Below, one piece after another: positions 20,109 to 31,853 of a DNA stretch of 64,000 nt. Positions within the stretch are counted from its first letter, which is position 1, and each line of letters begins with the position of its first letter. The position numbers were made by a program, and so were the translations under genes. Source of the DNA: Porphyra umbilicalis (lineage: Eukaryota; Rhodophyta; Bangiophyceae; Bangiales; Bangiaceae); contig KV918856.1 in NCBI GenBank assembly GCA_002049455.2, positions 177,859 to 241,858 on the forward strand, given 5' to 3'. The notes under the pieces are model-generated. The model saw only the letters and a list, made by a program, of their open reading frames with translations, had not been told where the DNA came from and did no database searches.

Positions 20109-23100
20109 ATCTGGCTGATCAGGCAGTCGTTACGACTCGATATCCTGCGATCTTCCCTGGCCTTTAGGACAGGGTGCTCTCATAGTGTAGTGATGCACAC
20201 ATATACTTAGATCACGGGACTTGCTCTCCGTTTCAGAGGTGGCAGTCTGCATTCGGGTCCTCAGGGATCTGAGGGCGCGTCAGTGCTGGGAGGGTCGCGA
20301 TGACGCAAAAAGCGAATGGAGTTACATGGCTGAGATGGACTGTTCTGCCACAGGGGTCACAGGGCCCGGACGGCGCCGGCCCCCCTGCCCCCCCACGGCC
20401 CCGAGTTGCGCGCGGCGACCGCGTGCCGCGACTTCCGGGGTTCGACGCGGCCGCGATGACGCGCGGGTGATCGTGCCTGCGCGCCTGCTTCTGTTGCGGC
20501 GGCGCGTTGGCAGTTGCTGACGCCATCTAGCGACGCGGTTAGGGGCGCCCCGTCGCGCGGCGGTCGATCCCACCCGCCCGCCCGTGCGCCGTGTCGGCCG
20601 CCCCGCCCGCCGTGCGCAGGTGCGCTGCGCGGGGGAGTGACGGTCCCGCCCGTGGGCGTCGCGCGACGCCGGCGGGCCGCCGCCGCTGCGGTGGCGGAGG
20701 CGGCACCCGTTTCCCCACCCGACGCCCCCCCCACCACGGCAACGTGGCTGTACGTGCCCCCACGCACGCTCGCGGCTATGGAGCCGGCCGGCGTGCCTGG
20801 TATCGATGCGACGCCGAGCTCGCCACCGCCCTGAAGGCCGGGGTATTGCACGCACGTGTCTGGAATTCCCGTAGGGATTCTGTACGGGCCTCGACGTCCG
20901 ACAGATTGTTCGAAGAGATCGATGCACGGCAGCGAAACGTACGCCACTCACCTGCGATGTCACACGATGACTAGGTTAAATTGGGTGATGTTTGACCGGG
21001 GCCGGTCGCGCGATGGGGCACAAATCACCCAGGGCCGACGGCCCAGCGCCAAACCCAGACGGTGCGATCAAGAATGTCACACGTGGTGACCTTCACGATC
21101 GTCCCTGAGCCCTCCTGGGCCACTGACAGCGCTCCATTTCGTCTAAAACAGGCCGGCCCAGTTCGAAACAGTCGGTACAGTCATTGTGCGCTTGTAAAGC
21201 AGGGTGGAGCACTTTGTAGCCCACGTGTTAATTTACATCTGATTGGACAATCGGTTCCGAAACGACAACCACCCGAGGCGCTCATGACGCTCGATCGTGG
21301 ATTTGATTCATAAATGGTGCAATGAGACACGGAAAGGCGTGGCAAGACTTGTGCCCCGGTCTTGACGAGGTGTTCCTGGGGGGGTAGGCAGGCAAATTCT
21401 GACAGATCTGAGGCAACAGATTACTCGATCACAGATCAGCTGTGAATCATCATTTCAAGTGCCATCAAGTGCGGTGGGCCCCGCACTGGAGCGATCGAGT
21501 TGTGCTCAGTTCTAAAGCAGGGTACCTTATAAGCGGGACACATATAAATGCGCAATGACTGTACTCGGCCTTTGGCGTCCACATGTCTGGCTTCTATGCG
21601 GAAGCCGACCCGTGATTCGCGACTGCTTCCGAACTCACCCGCGGGTTCTCCGGTTGGACTTATCTGTCCGCTGTAAATCGTTTCTGGCGCGCTGGCGGAA
21701 ATTCTGCATACGGGACGTTGTCTGGTTTCCGCATATGGTGCCACGGCAGACACGTGGGGACACGTGGACCATATTTTTACGATAATCGACGTCGTTGGGA
21801 TTGCTCTAAGGCAAACGGTAGCGCAACGAGCGCGGCGCCCCCACGCGCGGAGACGGGCGGGTGGCGGCGGCGGCGACGTCGCCGCCTAGCGTGACGCCCG
21901 CGCGCCTCCTCGGCGGCGCCGGCGCATCCCGAACTTAGTCAACACCCCTGCGGTCTTCTGGATGTCTCGTGTGGAAGTGTATTCAGTCACCGTTGCGCCG
22001 CTTGGGAGAAGCTGATTGTGCTTGTCAGACGCTGCTGGATCGCCAACGAGCCAAAGACACAGAGAAAGACAGACATGGACGAGGGATGATCTGATCACCT
22101 CCGAGCGTACTGCTGGTGTGTTGTCCTTTTGCGTTGAAGTCTACAGCTGCTTTCCCCCTTCCTGAGGGGTCATCAAGGAGGGAGGGGATGAAGAGCCAAT
22201 GAAACGCAAGAGACCTAAAAGTCCGCCTACAACTCGGGGTGGGCGCGCGGTCGCTCGCCGGCGGGTGTGGCTCGACGACCGCGAGCGGCGGCGGCGACCA
22301 AGCACCCCACCAGCCGCCGCAGCGGGGCGGCGACGCGCGCATCGCGACGCGCGCGCCTCCTCGGAGTTCGCGCCCACTCCACGCGTCGACCGCTGATGCC
22401 CTGCGCCGACCGCACAGGGGGGGCTTACGGGGCGGGAATGGCGCCTCGCGGGTGGCCGTCTGCACCACAAGCGGCGGAGAATGTGGCCGCCATATATATT
22501 TATAGCGGCGATCTTCATAGGCGGGCGGGCAGACAGCGGCTCGCGGCCCCGCCCCGTGGGGTGCCGCGCCGGCGGTGGCAGCGGCGGGCCCACACGCCGC
22601 TTCACCCGCGCCGTGGGGGTGGAACGGCGACCGCGCCGTCGAGGGAGCACCGACGCGGCGCCAGCCGCAGCCGCGACACAAACGGGTGGAGTGACGCCCA
22701 GCCGCGCGTCTGGTCGGCCGCTCGTCCCGCCGCCGCGGCACGGCTGCAATGACGGCCGTGACCGCGCCGCGTGGGGCGGGCGCTGGTGCAACTGTTGCGT
22801 CTGCCGGCGGGAGCCGGCTCAGCGTTGATGGACGGTGGGTGGCCGCAGGTGCGGGAAGGCACAGTGAGAAGAGCAAAGAAAAAGCCATGGTATGGACGGC
22901 TGAAAAAGGACGATTCAGGTCTGGTTGGCGAGACGCTCACGGTGGTGACCGCGCCTCGTCTGGGACAGCCTGGTAGGGTGGCGGTTGACGGGTGCTATGC
23001 CAGTGTCGAGGCATTCTGCCGTCGGCCCAACCCGAAGCGGCGGCTTGAGCAACGGCTGCTGTGTGGTCCGAGCAAGTTCATGCTTGCTCGATCAAGTAAA

Positions 23101-23834
23101 TACACACAGTTCTCTGTGTAATCGATTTGGTTCACTCGTGCAGTTGACCGAAGCCACACACATTGCTGTAGTCACAGTCACAAATCGGCTCTTCTGCCAG
23201 GCGTCAGCAGGCGTGTGTTGGCTGAGTCCGCGGATGACGGTCTCCTGCACGCTAAAAATGCAGGCGTTCCTGACACCTCAGGTCTCATAGGTTCAGCGGC
23301 GGTATCCGACTCGTCAGTCGCCAGGCAGCCATGACGTGGTGAGGCGCCCAATGAACCGTTTGTTTGGCGGCCAAATCCTGTCACGTGCCAGCGGCTGCCC
23401 GCTGGGAGGCCCGTGAGTGGATCTTGACGAGAAGATTACAGAGCTGTGCTCGGGCGGGCCCTCCACCGAGCCCTGCTGGTGGGCCCCGCTCCAGAGCCGC
23501 GCGCTGTTCGCGCCGGCCACCAGACATGCCAACACAGAGTTGGGCTGCCACCGCACAGCCTGATCGCAGTACACAAGGGGGTGCATGCGCGCAAGAGCGC
23601 TCGACCTCCGAGTTAAGCCGCTTCCGTCGGTACGGCAGCGGCCCGTCTGCCCTGCTGGCACGCCTAGCTTCTTTTACGCCCGCTGGGCGTGTTCTCCCCC
23701 CCCCACCCCGAGACGTCACGCCACCGTCGCAGTCTCGGTCCACGCCTCCCAGACCGTGATCCGCGTCGAAGACGCTGAGCGCTCGCGCGCACCGCCCTCC
23801 CCCCTCCCCCCGTCCACCCCCCCCGTCGCCCGCC
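20109..23834. other. anonymous intergenic DNA with AT-richer patches
   Basis: Most frames in 20.3-20.9 and 22.0-22.9 kb are Arg/Pro/Ala-rich shadows. AT-richer patches (20.1-20.3, 20.9-21.8 and 22.9-23.3 kb) carry no recognisable gene. A repeat shared with 41.3 kb is annotated at 21521. The last part before 23835 is presumably promoter and 5' UTR of the channel gene. Confidence 0.4.
21521..21565 (+). repeat. dispersed repeat end, copy 1
   Basis: GTACCTTATAAGCGGGACAC and the following ATRTAAATGCGCAAYGACTG match the segment at 41331-41377 over about 45 bases. The differences are a 4-base ATAA insertion in the other copy and two or three substitutions. The flanks are unrelated, so this looks like the conserved end of a mobile element. 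Confidence 0.55.
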
Positions 23835-26800
23835 ATGGACATGGGCGGCGACCGTGCCACGGCCGAGCGGATGGACTGGGCGGCCGATGCCGTGGCCGGC
23901 CCGCCGACCCCCCTCCTCTTTGTCTCTGTCGCCCGCCCCTACATGGCCGGCCTGGAGCGCTCCTACCGGAGGGCACTTGCCAACGACGACGCGTCTGGCG
24001 TTGCCGTTGCCGTCGAGGCGGCGGCCTTTGCCCAGCGCGCCGTCGCCGTCTTTCACGCCATCGACGCGCTGTACGGCGACGGCACCGCCGAGCCGTCGGG
24101 CGGCGGCGGCAGTGGCCGCCGCGGCTCGACGCGTGGCAACGGCAGCCGCCGCTCTGGCGCGTCGGCGTCGTCGTCCCTCCGGTGGACCCCCGCGGGCGCG
24201 TCATCGGGCGGCCGCTCCACCCCCGGCGAGCCCCCCTCCGTCGCCGGCAGCGCGGCGACGGACCGCCCCCGCCGCGCACCCGCGTCGGTCGTGGCCGCCG
24301 AGCAGCTGGCGGCGGCGGTGCGGCGGGACGACCCAGGGCGCTACTCCCCCGCCGAGGCGGCGGCGGTGCCCTACCTCCTCCGTGCCAAGGCGCGCCTCTT
24401 TGAAGCCGTCCGCTCGGGGGACCGCGGCGCGGTGCGGGCGCTGACGCTCGCGTGCGAGGAGGCGCTCGAGCAGAGCGTCGGGAGTGGCAGCCAATTTGTG
24501 CTAACCGTGCCGGGGCACGCGCCGCCGACGGGGCCTGGGGGGGGGGGGGGACCGCCGGCACCGCCGCCGCCGTGGGTGCCGCCGGTGGCCTCCTCGCCGC
24601 CCCGTCGTTTGGGCGCGGCGGCGGGGCAGAGACGGAGGATGTCGTCGCGGCGGCCGACGATTCCGACGTGGAAGACGTGGCCGGGGGGATCAAGGGCCGC
24701 GGCGCCACCTCCCCCGTGGACGACGGGGGGCCCCGCTCCCGCGCCGCCGCCGGCTGCGCGGCCGCCCGCCGGCTGCTCACGTGTGAGCTGCTCCGCGTCT
24801 CCAAAACCGCCTCTGTCGTCACCTTTCTCTACTTTCTGCTGGCGATTGCGTCGATCGCCGCCATTGTCTTCATCACCGTCCAGTTTGCCAACGACGTGCG
24901 CAACCCCGAGTCGGGCATTGAGCTCGTCCGCCACACGGAGCTGGCCATGCCCACCGTCACCGTTTGCTCGACGCAGACGGGGGTTCCGCTGCGCCGGTTA
25001 CAGTTTTTCAACTACACCGACGCCGCGGGCGTGCGCGTCGGCGGGCCGTTGCCATTCCAGAAGTTTGGCACGACCGAGTTTGAGGCGGTCGTCGAGCGGT
25101 TTTGGGACAACCCAGACGGGGAGGACTGCGACCGCATTTGCGGCAACTTTTTTCCGCTCCCGGTGCGGACGCTGCAGCAAATCTCCAACGGGGAGCTGTC
25201 AACCAAGTGCCGCCCGTGCTTCCGGACGGGCTCCAAGGGGCCCGAAGTGATTGCTCGGTCGACGGCGTTTTCGGCGGCGGCCTTTATGGAACTGTACACA
25301 GGTACGTCGGGCAGCGTGCGGGGGTGAGCAGAAGGCGCTGACAGTACGAAGTCAGGGAGTAGACGGCGTTTTTCTGTGAAAGTGTGCGCACCGACTGACC
25401 ATTGCCGTTGCTTTGGCGCCCTGTGTCGGCCCTCAATGTTTGTGTGTCCTGGTTGTTGAGCGCAGATCATGCATTCTTCCAGGTACGTCCGCTCGCCTTT
25501 CTTTAACTTTCGCCGCGCACGTGGTTGGTCGCGGCCTTTTCGTCGCCTGTTGCGCTTGGAGATTGTTGTCTGGATTGTCGTGCATCGATCATCACCTCTT
25601 GGGCTTGTGTGCGGACGTGCCGGCCTCTGACACTTTTGGCTCTGCTCTCGCCTGAATGCCTCATTCTGTTTGTGTTTGTACTGTGGATGGCCATGCAGTG
25701 TATGTTCCGCGCAAACGGAGTGGACGACCCAGCGCAGGACGAGATGCGCCTGACGGTTGGCAAGGCCGATTTTGCTGCCGAATTCTTTGGCGCTACCCCT
25801 CTGGCGCCCGGCGACCCCACGCCTGTCCTCACAGTGCCTGCGACTTCGACTCGAGTGGATGCCATCGCTGCACTCGGCTCGGAAGAACTGTGCAACGTCC
25901 TGTACTTTGCGGTGCTTCCCGTCCGCTTAAACGACTCGGTGCCGCTCGACGCGGACATCAAGTACACCTTTGACGGCACCGGGTGGACACGGACGGGCGA
26001 CGGTCCCTACTTTGTGCCCCGGACCGAAGGGCAAGTGCAGACGGGCTCACCCGAGGAGGGCCTCCAGGTGTTCATCACGGCGCGGGATGCTCCGCTGCCG
26101 CCGGGCGGCGTCACCTCCCTTGCAGACACGGCGCTCCTCGGCCCCAACTCAGAGGTGGCTATCCTGTTCAACCGGCGGCAGGTGGACGACAAGCCGCGGT
26201 TTGCCATTTCCTCGATCAGCTCGTCCAACCGCCTGGTCGTCAACATTGCCGACTGGAGCGGCTACTGGCTACAGTACGCGGTGCACCTGTCGTACGCGAC
26301 GTTTGTAGAGGTACGTGCTGCAGCTGTTGTACTTTTCTTGGTGTCTGGCCGGCGCCGCCCCGCGATTGCGTGTTGGCAGGCACCCAATGACTCGGTCAAC
26401 TCACAGAGCTCCCTGATGTGTCCCTTGACTGAATGTGCTTGTGTGTGTCGAATGGGCTACCACACCGCAGGAGCAGCTGAGGGACGTACACACCTACCCC
26501 GTGACGCAGTGGCTCGTGGATGTGGTACGTTTTGGGCGCTAGTCTCGGAGCCACGCCTTTTTCGAATGGGTGGTATCCGCCACAGCGGTGCCGGCGGCCA
26601 GCAGCGCCCGCCTCGACACTCGTCCCGCCCACCGAGCGGTGTGGTACTGACGGTTCTTCTACGCACCGCCCGCGTCTGGCTCCGTTTCATGGTGTTGTGT
26701 GGACCCCTCGCAATCCCTCTCCTCACCCCCCCCCCCCCCCAGGCTGGCTACATTGGCCTCTTCACGGGCGCCTCCCTCTTCTCCATCATGGTCGTGCCGC

Positions 26801-27015
26801 TGCTGCAACTCCTCCGCCGGCGGGACCGCCGAGAGTCCCTCGCCGCGCGGCCGCTCGACACGCTCTACTCCCCGTACCACGTGGTGCGCGCGTCGCGCGC
26901 GACGCCGGGGGTGATGGGCGACCTCGCGGCGCCGGCAGGGGTGCTTGGGGGTACAACGGGTGGGGCGGCCGGCACCGGCGGCGGCGGCGGCGGCGGCGGC
27001 GCCGCCGCAACGTAA
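23835..27015 (+). CDS. DEG/ENaC/ASIC-like cation channel, copy 1
   Basis: The proposed exons are 23835-25301, 25466-25482, 25699-26310, 26471-26524 and 26743-27015, giving about 807 residues if a 14-G run at 24537-24550 is off by one or two bases. The start ATG has a CGCC upstream context. A cytosolic N-terminal region of about 300 residues precedes TM1 (FLYFLLAIASIAAIVFITV). MPTVTVCSTQTG follows, matching the P-x-VTIC motif at the start of the DEG/ENaC extracellular domain. The extracellular part has few cysteines. The pre-TM2 segment and TM2 read VTQWLVDV-AGYIGLFTGAS, with the G-x-S selectivity filter of the family, then FSIMVVPLLQLLRRRDRR. The pre-TM1 HG gating motif is replaced by LR (CELLRVSK). 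All four introns start GTACGT. Family assignment is from motif order and is inferred. Confidence 0.75.
25466..25482 (+). other. 17-nt microexon (DHAFFQ) of channel copy 1
   Basis: Seventeen bases lie between an AG acceptor (25464-25465) and a GTACGT donor (25483). Exon 1 ends with one base of a codon; joined to it, the microexon reads D-H-A-F-F-Q and leaves phase 0 for the next exon, which starts CMFRANGV. The paralogue has a microexon of the same length and peptide at 33050-33066. Confidence 0.8.
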
Positions 27016-27212
27016 TGTAAGGACAGATGAGCATGCCCGCGGCGCATGGGGCTCGACTGCACGTTGCATCTCGCTCGGTATGAGTGTTTTTGCATTGCTG
27101 CCCGCGTGGTAGGTCGTGCGCGACGGGTCCGCGGCGCCCGTACCGTACATGTGCCAGACGGGGCGTTGCGGGCCGGGTGAGGTTGCGTTGTTTGGGACGC
27201 TGTGCATCCAAG
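27016..27212. other. convergent intergenic spacer
   Basis: This is the short spacer between the stop of channel copy 1 (plus strand) and the stop of the cysteine-rich repeat protein (minus strand). No additional feature is visible; it must hold the 3' ends of both transcripts. Confidence 0.5.
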
Positions 27213-29188
27213 TTACGTAATCACATGCCGCCCGTGATCATCAGGGGCGGAATGGCCCTCCCCGCTCGCGAGGCAGCCACCCCCCCCGCCACCCACCGGC
27301 GCCATGCGCCCACGGCCGTGGCCGCGTCGGCACCACGCGGGCGGCGCGGGCCCCCCGGCGGAGCCGTGCGCCCCCGCGCACGACCGTCGAAAGTCTGACG
27401 GTCCCGACGGCGCCGGGCCGACCGTGATTTCAAAGTCGCCGGGGCTGCGCCGGGGCAGCGGCGGCGGCGTCGGCGGCGACGACGACGGCGCCGCCAACGG
27501 CGTCGGTGGCGGCGGTGGCGACGGCGGCGGCGGCGGGGATACCTCCCCCCCCCTTCCCCCCCCACACACCGCGTTGCGCGACACAAACGGCGGCGGCGGC
27601 GGCGGCGCTCTCACCGTTTCCCGACACGCGCACTCCCCCCTCCCCACGTGGGCGAGCCGCACCCGCCCCGAGCGGCCGTCGACACACACTTGGGGCAACA
27701 CCACCACGGACGACGGGGTGCAGCCCGACCAGCCATACATGCAGCCGCCAACGACGCCCATGGCGGCCTTGTGCGCGCAGCAGGGCGTGCCGCCGCCGGC
27801 GCACGCGGCGGCAAAGGCCGCCCACACGGCGGCGTGGTCCCCCCCACACGCCGCCGCGGCGGCCACGGCGGCCGTCGGCGCAAAGCCCGCCGCCGTGTCG
27901 ACGACCGGCACGGTCGGCTGCAGCGCCGGCGGCGGCCTCACATTGGCACACCCCGGCTGCCGCAACACGATTGTGCGCGGCAGCGGCACCGCCGCCGTCG
28001 TGTCGGCCACGTACCCACACCCACACGTGCCTGGCGGCGCCGGCCGCGTCGCCCCCGTCGCCACGTCACACACGCGCAGCACGAGCGACGCGACCGACGG
28101 CGTGCACGACGGGATGCGGTGGCAGCACCCCCCGTCGGTCGCACAAAACCAGTCGCCCTCGTGGCAGCACGTGGCCGCGTTGGCGCCGCACGCCGACTCG
28201 GCGGCCACGTACGCGGCGGAGCGCTCCGCGCGCCGCCCACACGCCGTGGGAATGACGGCGGCCGCGGGGGGGGCTGCCGCCAGCGCCACGAGTGACCTGG
28301 ACGGCGGCCGGTCCCCCGCACCGAGGGGCGTGGCGCAGGCAGCGTCGCGGCGGCGGTTTGCCAGCGGCGGCACCGTCGACGACGCAACGGCATTGGTGGC
28401 GCCGCAGTCGCACTCACCGGCGGCCGCGTCGGCGAGGCGCACGCGGCCGGTGGCACCGCCGAGGCACACGAGGGGGAGGATGGTCACCGACGATGGGGTG
28501 CACCCAGACCAGGTGTACATGCACCCACCCACGACGCCCATGGCGGATTTGTGGGCGCAGCAGGGGGCGCCGCCCGCGCACGTGGCGGCGACGGCCGCCC
28601 ACGTGCCTGGCGGGTCCCCCCCACACGCCGCGGCGGGCCGCGCCGCCGCCGTCGGCACGTACTCCGCGGGCGCCGCGTCGGTCGCCACCGTCGCCGGCCA
28701 CGCTGGCGGCGGGCGCACGTTGCCACACCCCGGCACCGGTTGATAATCACGGCCGGCATCGGCACCGCCCCCCCCGTGTCGGCCACGTACCCACAGTCGC
28801 ATATGCCCGCCGGCGCGGCGGTGGTGCCGCCCGTCCCAACGTCGCACACGCGCGGCGCGAGGACGGCGACGGTGCTCGAGCAGGCGGCCATGTCGTAGCA
28901 GCACCCGCCGTCGGCGGGGCAAAACCACGACGCCTCGTGGCAGGACGCCGCCGCGTCGGCCGGGCACCCCGTGACGGCGGCGACCAAGGCGGCCTCCCGC
29001 TCGGCGCGCGTGCCGCACGCCGCCGCCGCGCGGGCGGCGGGGGAGGTGGCGGCGGCCGCGCTGCCGGCGGCCGCCGCCGCCGCCACCGCTGACGCGAGGA
29101 GGAAGAGGCACCGGCGGGCGGCGGTTGGGGGTGGGGCAGCGCCGGCGCCGCGGCGATGCCGGGCAGCCGACACGGGGGCCACCACCAT
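27213..29188 (-). CDS. secreted cysteine-rich A-B-A-B repeat protein
   Basis: The start is the ATG at 29188 (ACC ATG G context). A basic N-terminus is followed by a hydrophobic signal segment (CLFLLASAVAAAAAAGSAAA). The body is two tandem copies of a two-module unit. Module A runs ACGTRAERE...SCHEASWFCPADGGCCYDM...CDVGTGG...CDCGYVADT. Module B runs GCGNVRPPPA...ACGGD...CCAHKSAMGVVGGCMY, then TWSGCTPSSV and ECDCGAT. The second A and B copies keep almost every cysteine. The C-terminus is proline-rich. At about 28734-28736 the first A-to-B junction is one base shorter than the second, which breaks the frame. The protein is probably extracellular or cell wall; no known family was recognised. It sits between the two channel genes on the opposite strand. 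Confidence 0.65.
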
Positions 29189-31335
29189 GGTGGGGGCGGC
29201 GCGGGGGGGAGGACAGGCGCAGACAGGATGGGAAGCGGAGGCGGACGCTGAAACAGAACCGAGGAGAGGGGCAGTCGGCAACACCGACGACTGCTTCGTG
29301 GCACAACAACGGCGATCAGCGTCCAAGCGAGCCGGCCTGTGACCATGGTCACGGACGAGAGGCGACTGGCGGGCCCCGCCTGTTTCAAAGGAGACAACGA
29401 GCAGGACAACGAGCGAGGACCCACCGGTGTCCGCTCGTGGCCCTGCTCGAGTCCACTCGCACACGTGGCTGGTTCCGTGATCTGACCCAGACGGTTGGTC
29501 ATCGATTGAATGGCATGCGTCGCGTCGAATCGCCCAGCACTTTGACGTCGACCCGCGACGGCCCCGACGCGGTCGCCTGCCGCTGCGCCGTCACCATTGG
29601 CGGCGACGGCGCGACCCCGAGCACGCTGCCAGCCCAGGCCGCCGTGGGCGCGGGACGGCTGTGGGACTCGCTCTTTTTTCGTCTAGTTTATTCCTCGTGG
29701 CGACGCCTGCGTGCGCGCGGACGTTTTTTTTTGTTTTTTTTTGCGTGGCATTCCCGTGTGCTGCCCGCCGGCCTCTGACACGCCGCCCTCCCGCCGCTCG
29801 TGCCACGGTGCCACTGCGATGCGGTCGGCGCGCGCGTTGCGCGCGCGCCGTGCGCTGCCGCCGGTCCGACGCGCCGCCGCCACCCGTCCCCCCCCCACGG
29901 CCTCTCTGGTGCGCGCCGAGTGGGGTGAGGGGGGTGCCCCCCACCGCCCGTCGCTCGGTCACCACCCCTGCGACGCTGAAAAAAAGCCGCGGCGGCCGCG
30001 ACGCGCCGCAGCCGGCGCGCCGCGGCGGGCGCCCCTCGGCCCGCCCACCGCACCGCCGGCGGCGGCCGCGTCGACACGACGCGCCGACCCCCCCCCCCCC
30101 GCCCGCGCCGCCCCCGCGTGCCGACACTGCGGACCGGCGGCCCATTGACGAGGCGTGCCCCCCCCCACCGTGCGGGCGGCGCCCGCGCGCCGCGGCGCCC
30201 CGCGCGGCCGGCGGCGGACCCCGCGCGGGGACAGCCGCCGCCCCGCCGCCCCGGCGGGGCGGCCGCCGCCAACCACCCACGCGGGGGCGGCGCACGGGCG
30301 CGGCGGCGGCGGGTGCCGGCCCACCGCGACGACGGCGGTCCGCGCGTGGCGGCGGCCACCGCCTTTGCACGCACCCGCGTCTCTGCCCTCCACGCGCACA
30401 CCGTGCCGCGGGACCGCGTCGGCGGCCGCCACACGCTGGCGCGGCGGTGCGCGGCTCTCGCGTGGGGCTCCTCCCCCCCCCCCCACCCCCCTTCTGCATC
30501 TTGCAGAGGATGGCGACCGAGCCGGCGCGTCGCGTCGGGCCCCCGGCGCGAGGACGACCGCCCGCGCCGTGGCGGGGCGGCGGCGGCACCGCTGCTGGCC
30601 GCCCGGGGCGGCGCTCCACGGCGCCGGGGCGTGGGAGGCGGCGGGGGCGGACACCCGTGGGGGGGGAGGGGGGGGGAGGGGGGGGGATCATCCATGATGG
30701 CCGCCGTGCACGGGCCCCACCACGATGATCGTCGGTGCAAAGTGGGAGGGGGGGGGGGGGGGGGCGACGCGGCGCGCGGCGCGGCGCACAGCGCGGCGCG
30801 CGGCGCGGCGTACAGCGCGGCGCGCGGCGCGGCGTACAGCGCGGCGCGCGGCGCGGCGTACAGCGCGGCGCGCGGCGCGGCGTACAGCGCGGCGCGCGGC
30901 GCGGCGTACAGCGCGGCGCGCGGCGCGGCGTACAGCGCGGCGCGCGGCGCGGCGTACAGCGCGGCGCGCGGCGCGGCGTACAGCGCGGCGCGCGGCGCGG
31001 CGTACAGCGCGGCGCGCGGCGCGGCGTACAGCGCGGCGCGTCGACGCGGCGCACAGCGCGGCGCGTCGACGCGGCGCGCGTCCATGGGGCGGCCCCCGCC
31101 GGCGCGCCGCGCCGTCCCCTCAACGACCGGCGGGCCGCGCGGCGGCGGCGGGTCCCGCGGTGCAGGCGCGACCGGCCGCTCCCGCGTGCGCCCCCCCCCC
31201 CCCTCCCCTCCGCATCCCCCCCCTCCCCTCGGCGCTCCCCCCACTCCCCTCTTTGCTCTTCACTCTCCCCCCGGGGCGCGCCTTTTGCACCCCCCTCCCC
31301 CCCCCCCCCCTCCCCCCCCCCTCCCCCCCACCACC
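29189..31335. other. GC-rich intergenic region upstream of channel copy 2
   Basis: It contains a T-rich patch at 29675-29750 and then strongly Pro/Arg/Ala/Gly low-complexity sequence on both strands, with C and G runs. No domain is recognised. A 24-bp minisatellite occupies 30771-31066. Confidence 0.45.
30771..31066. repeat. 24-bp minisatellite, about 12 units
   Basis: TACAGCGCGGCGCGCGGCGC recurs with an exact 24-base period from 30811 to 31027 (ten units). It has CACAGC variants at both edges, and the right edge carries a GTCGAC variant. It translates as an ARGAAYSA octapeptide on plus and APRAALYA on minus. It lies about 0.3 kb before the start of channel copy 2 and has no counterpart before copy 1. 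Confidence 0.9.
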
Positions 31336-31821
31336 ATGAACGCTCCCCACCCCCCCCCACCCACCCACCCCCTCCCCCCCCCCCACGGCGACGGCACGTC
31401 CCCCCCCCCCCCCCCCCCCCCCATGGGCGCCGGCATTGACTGGGGCGCCGACGGCGTCGACGGGGCGCTGACCCCCCCGCTCTTTGTCGCCGCCGCGCGG
31501 GCCTACATGCGCCGCCTGGAAGGCGCCTACCACGCCGCCCTCACCGCCGACGATACGGCGGGCGTTGCCGCCGCCGTCGAGGCGGCGGCGTTTGCGCAAC
31601 GCGCCGTCGCCGTCTTTCACGCCGTCGACGCGTTGTATGGGGATGGGCGGTCGGGGGGGGGGGGGGGGGGGGCGCCCCCACGGCCACGCGCGGCGGCGGC
31701 GGCGGCGGCGGCGGCGGTAGCAGTAGCGTCGGCCATAGCATCGGTCGCTGGGTGGGGGGCCTTGGCGGCGGCGGCGGTGGGGGTGGTGGGGGTGCGGGTG
31801 GTTGGGCGGGCGGCCGCCACC

Positions 31822-31853
<32 letters not shown>

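Noticed and set aside
27304..28743. 479-codon plus frame over the cysteine-rich gene
   Set aside because: It is antisense to the A-B-A-B protein, whose cysteine pattern, signal peptide and internal repeat conservation show the minus strand is the coding one.
29591..31360. Long minus frames (518 and 589 codons) with APRAALYA or TPRRAPRC repeats
   Set aside because: These are antisense translations of the 24-bp minisatellite upstream of channel copy 2. No start context or domain is present.
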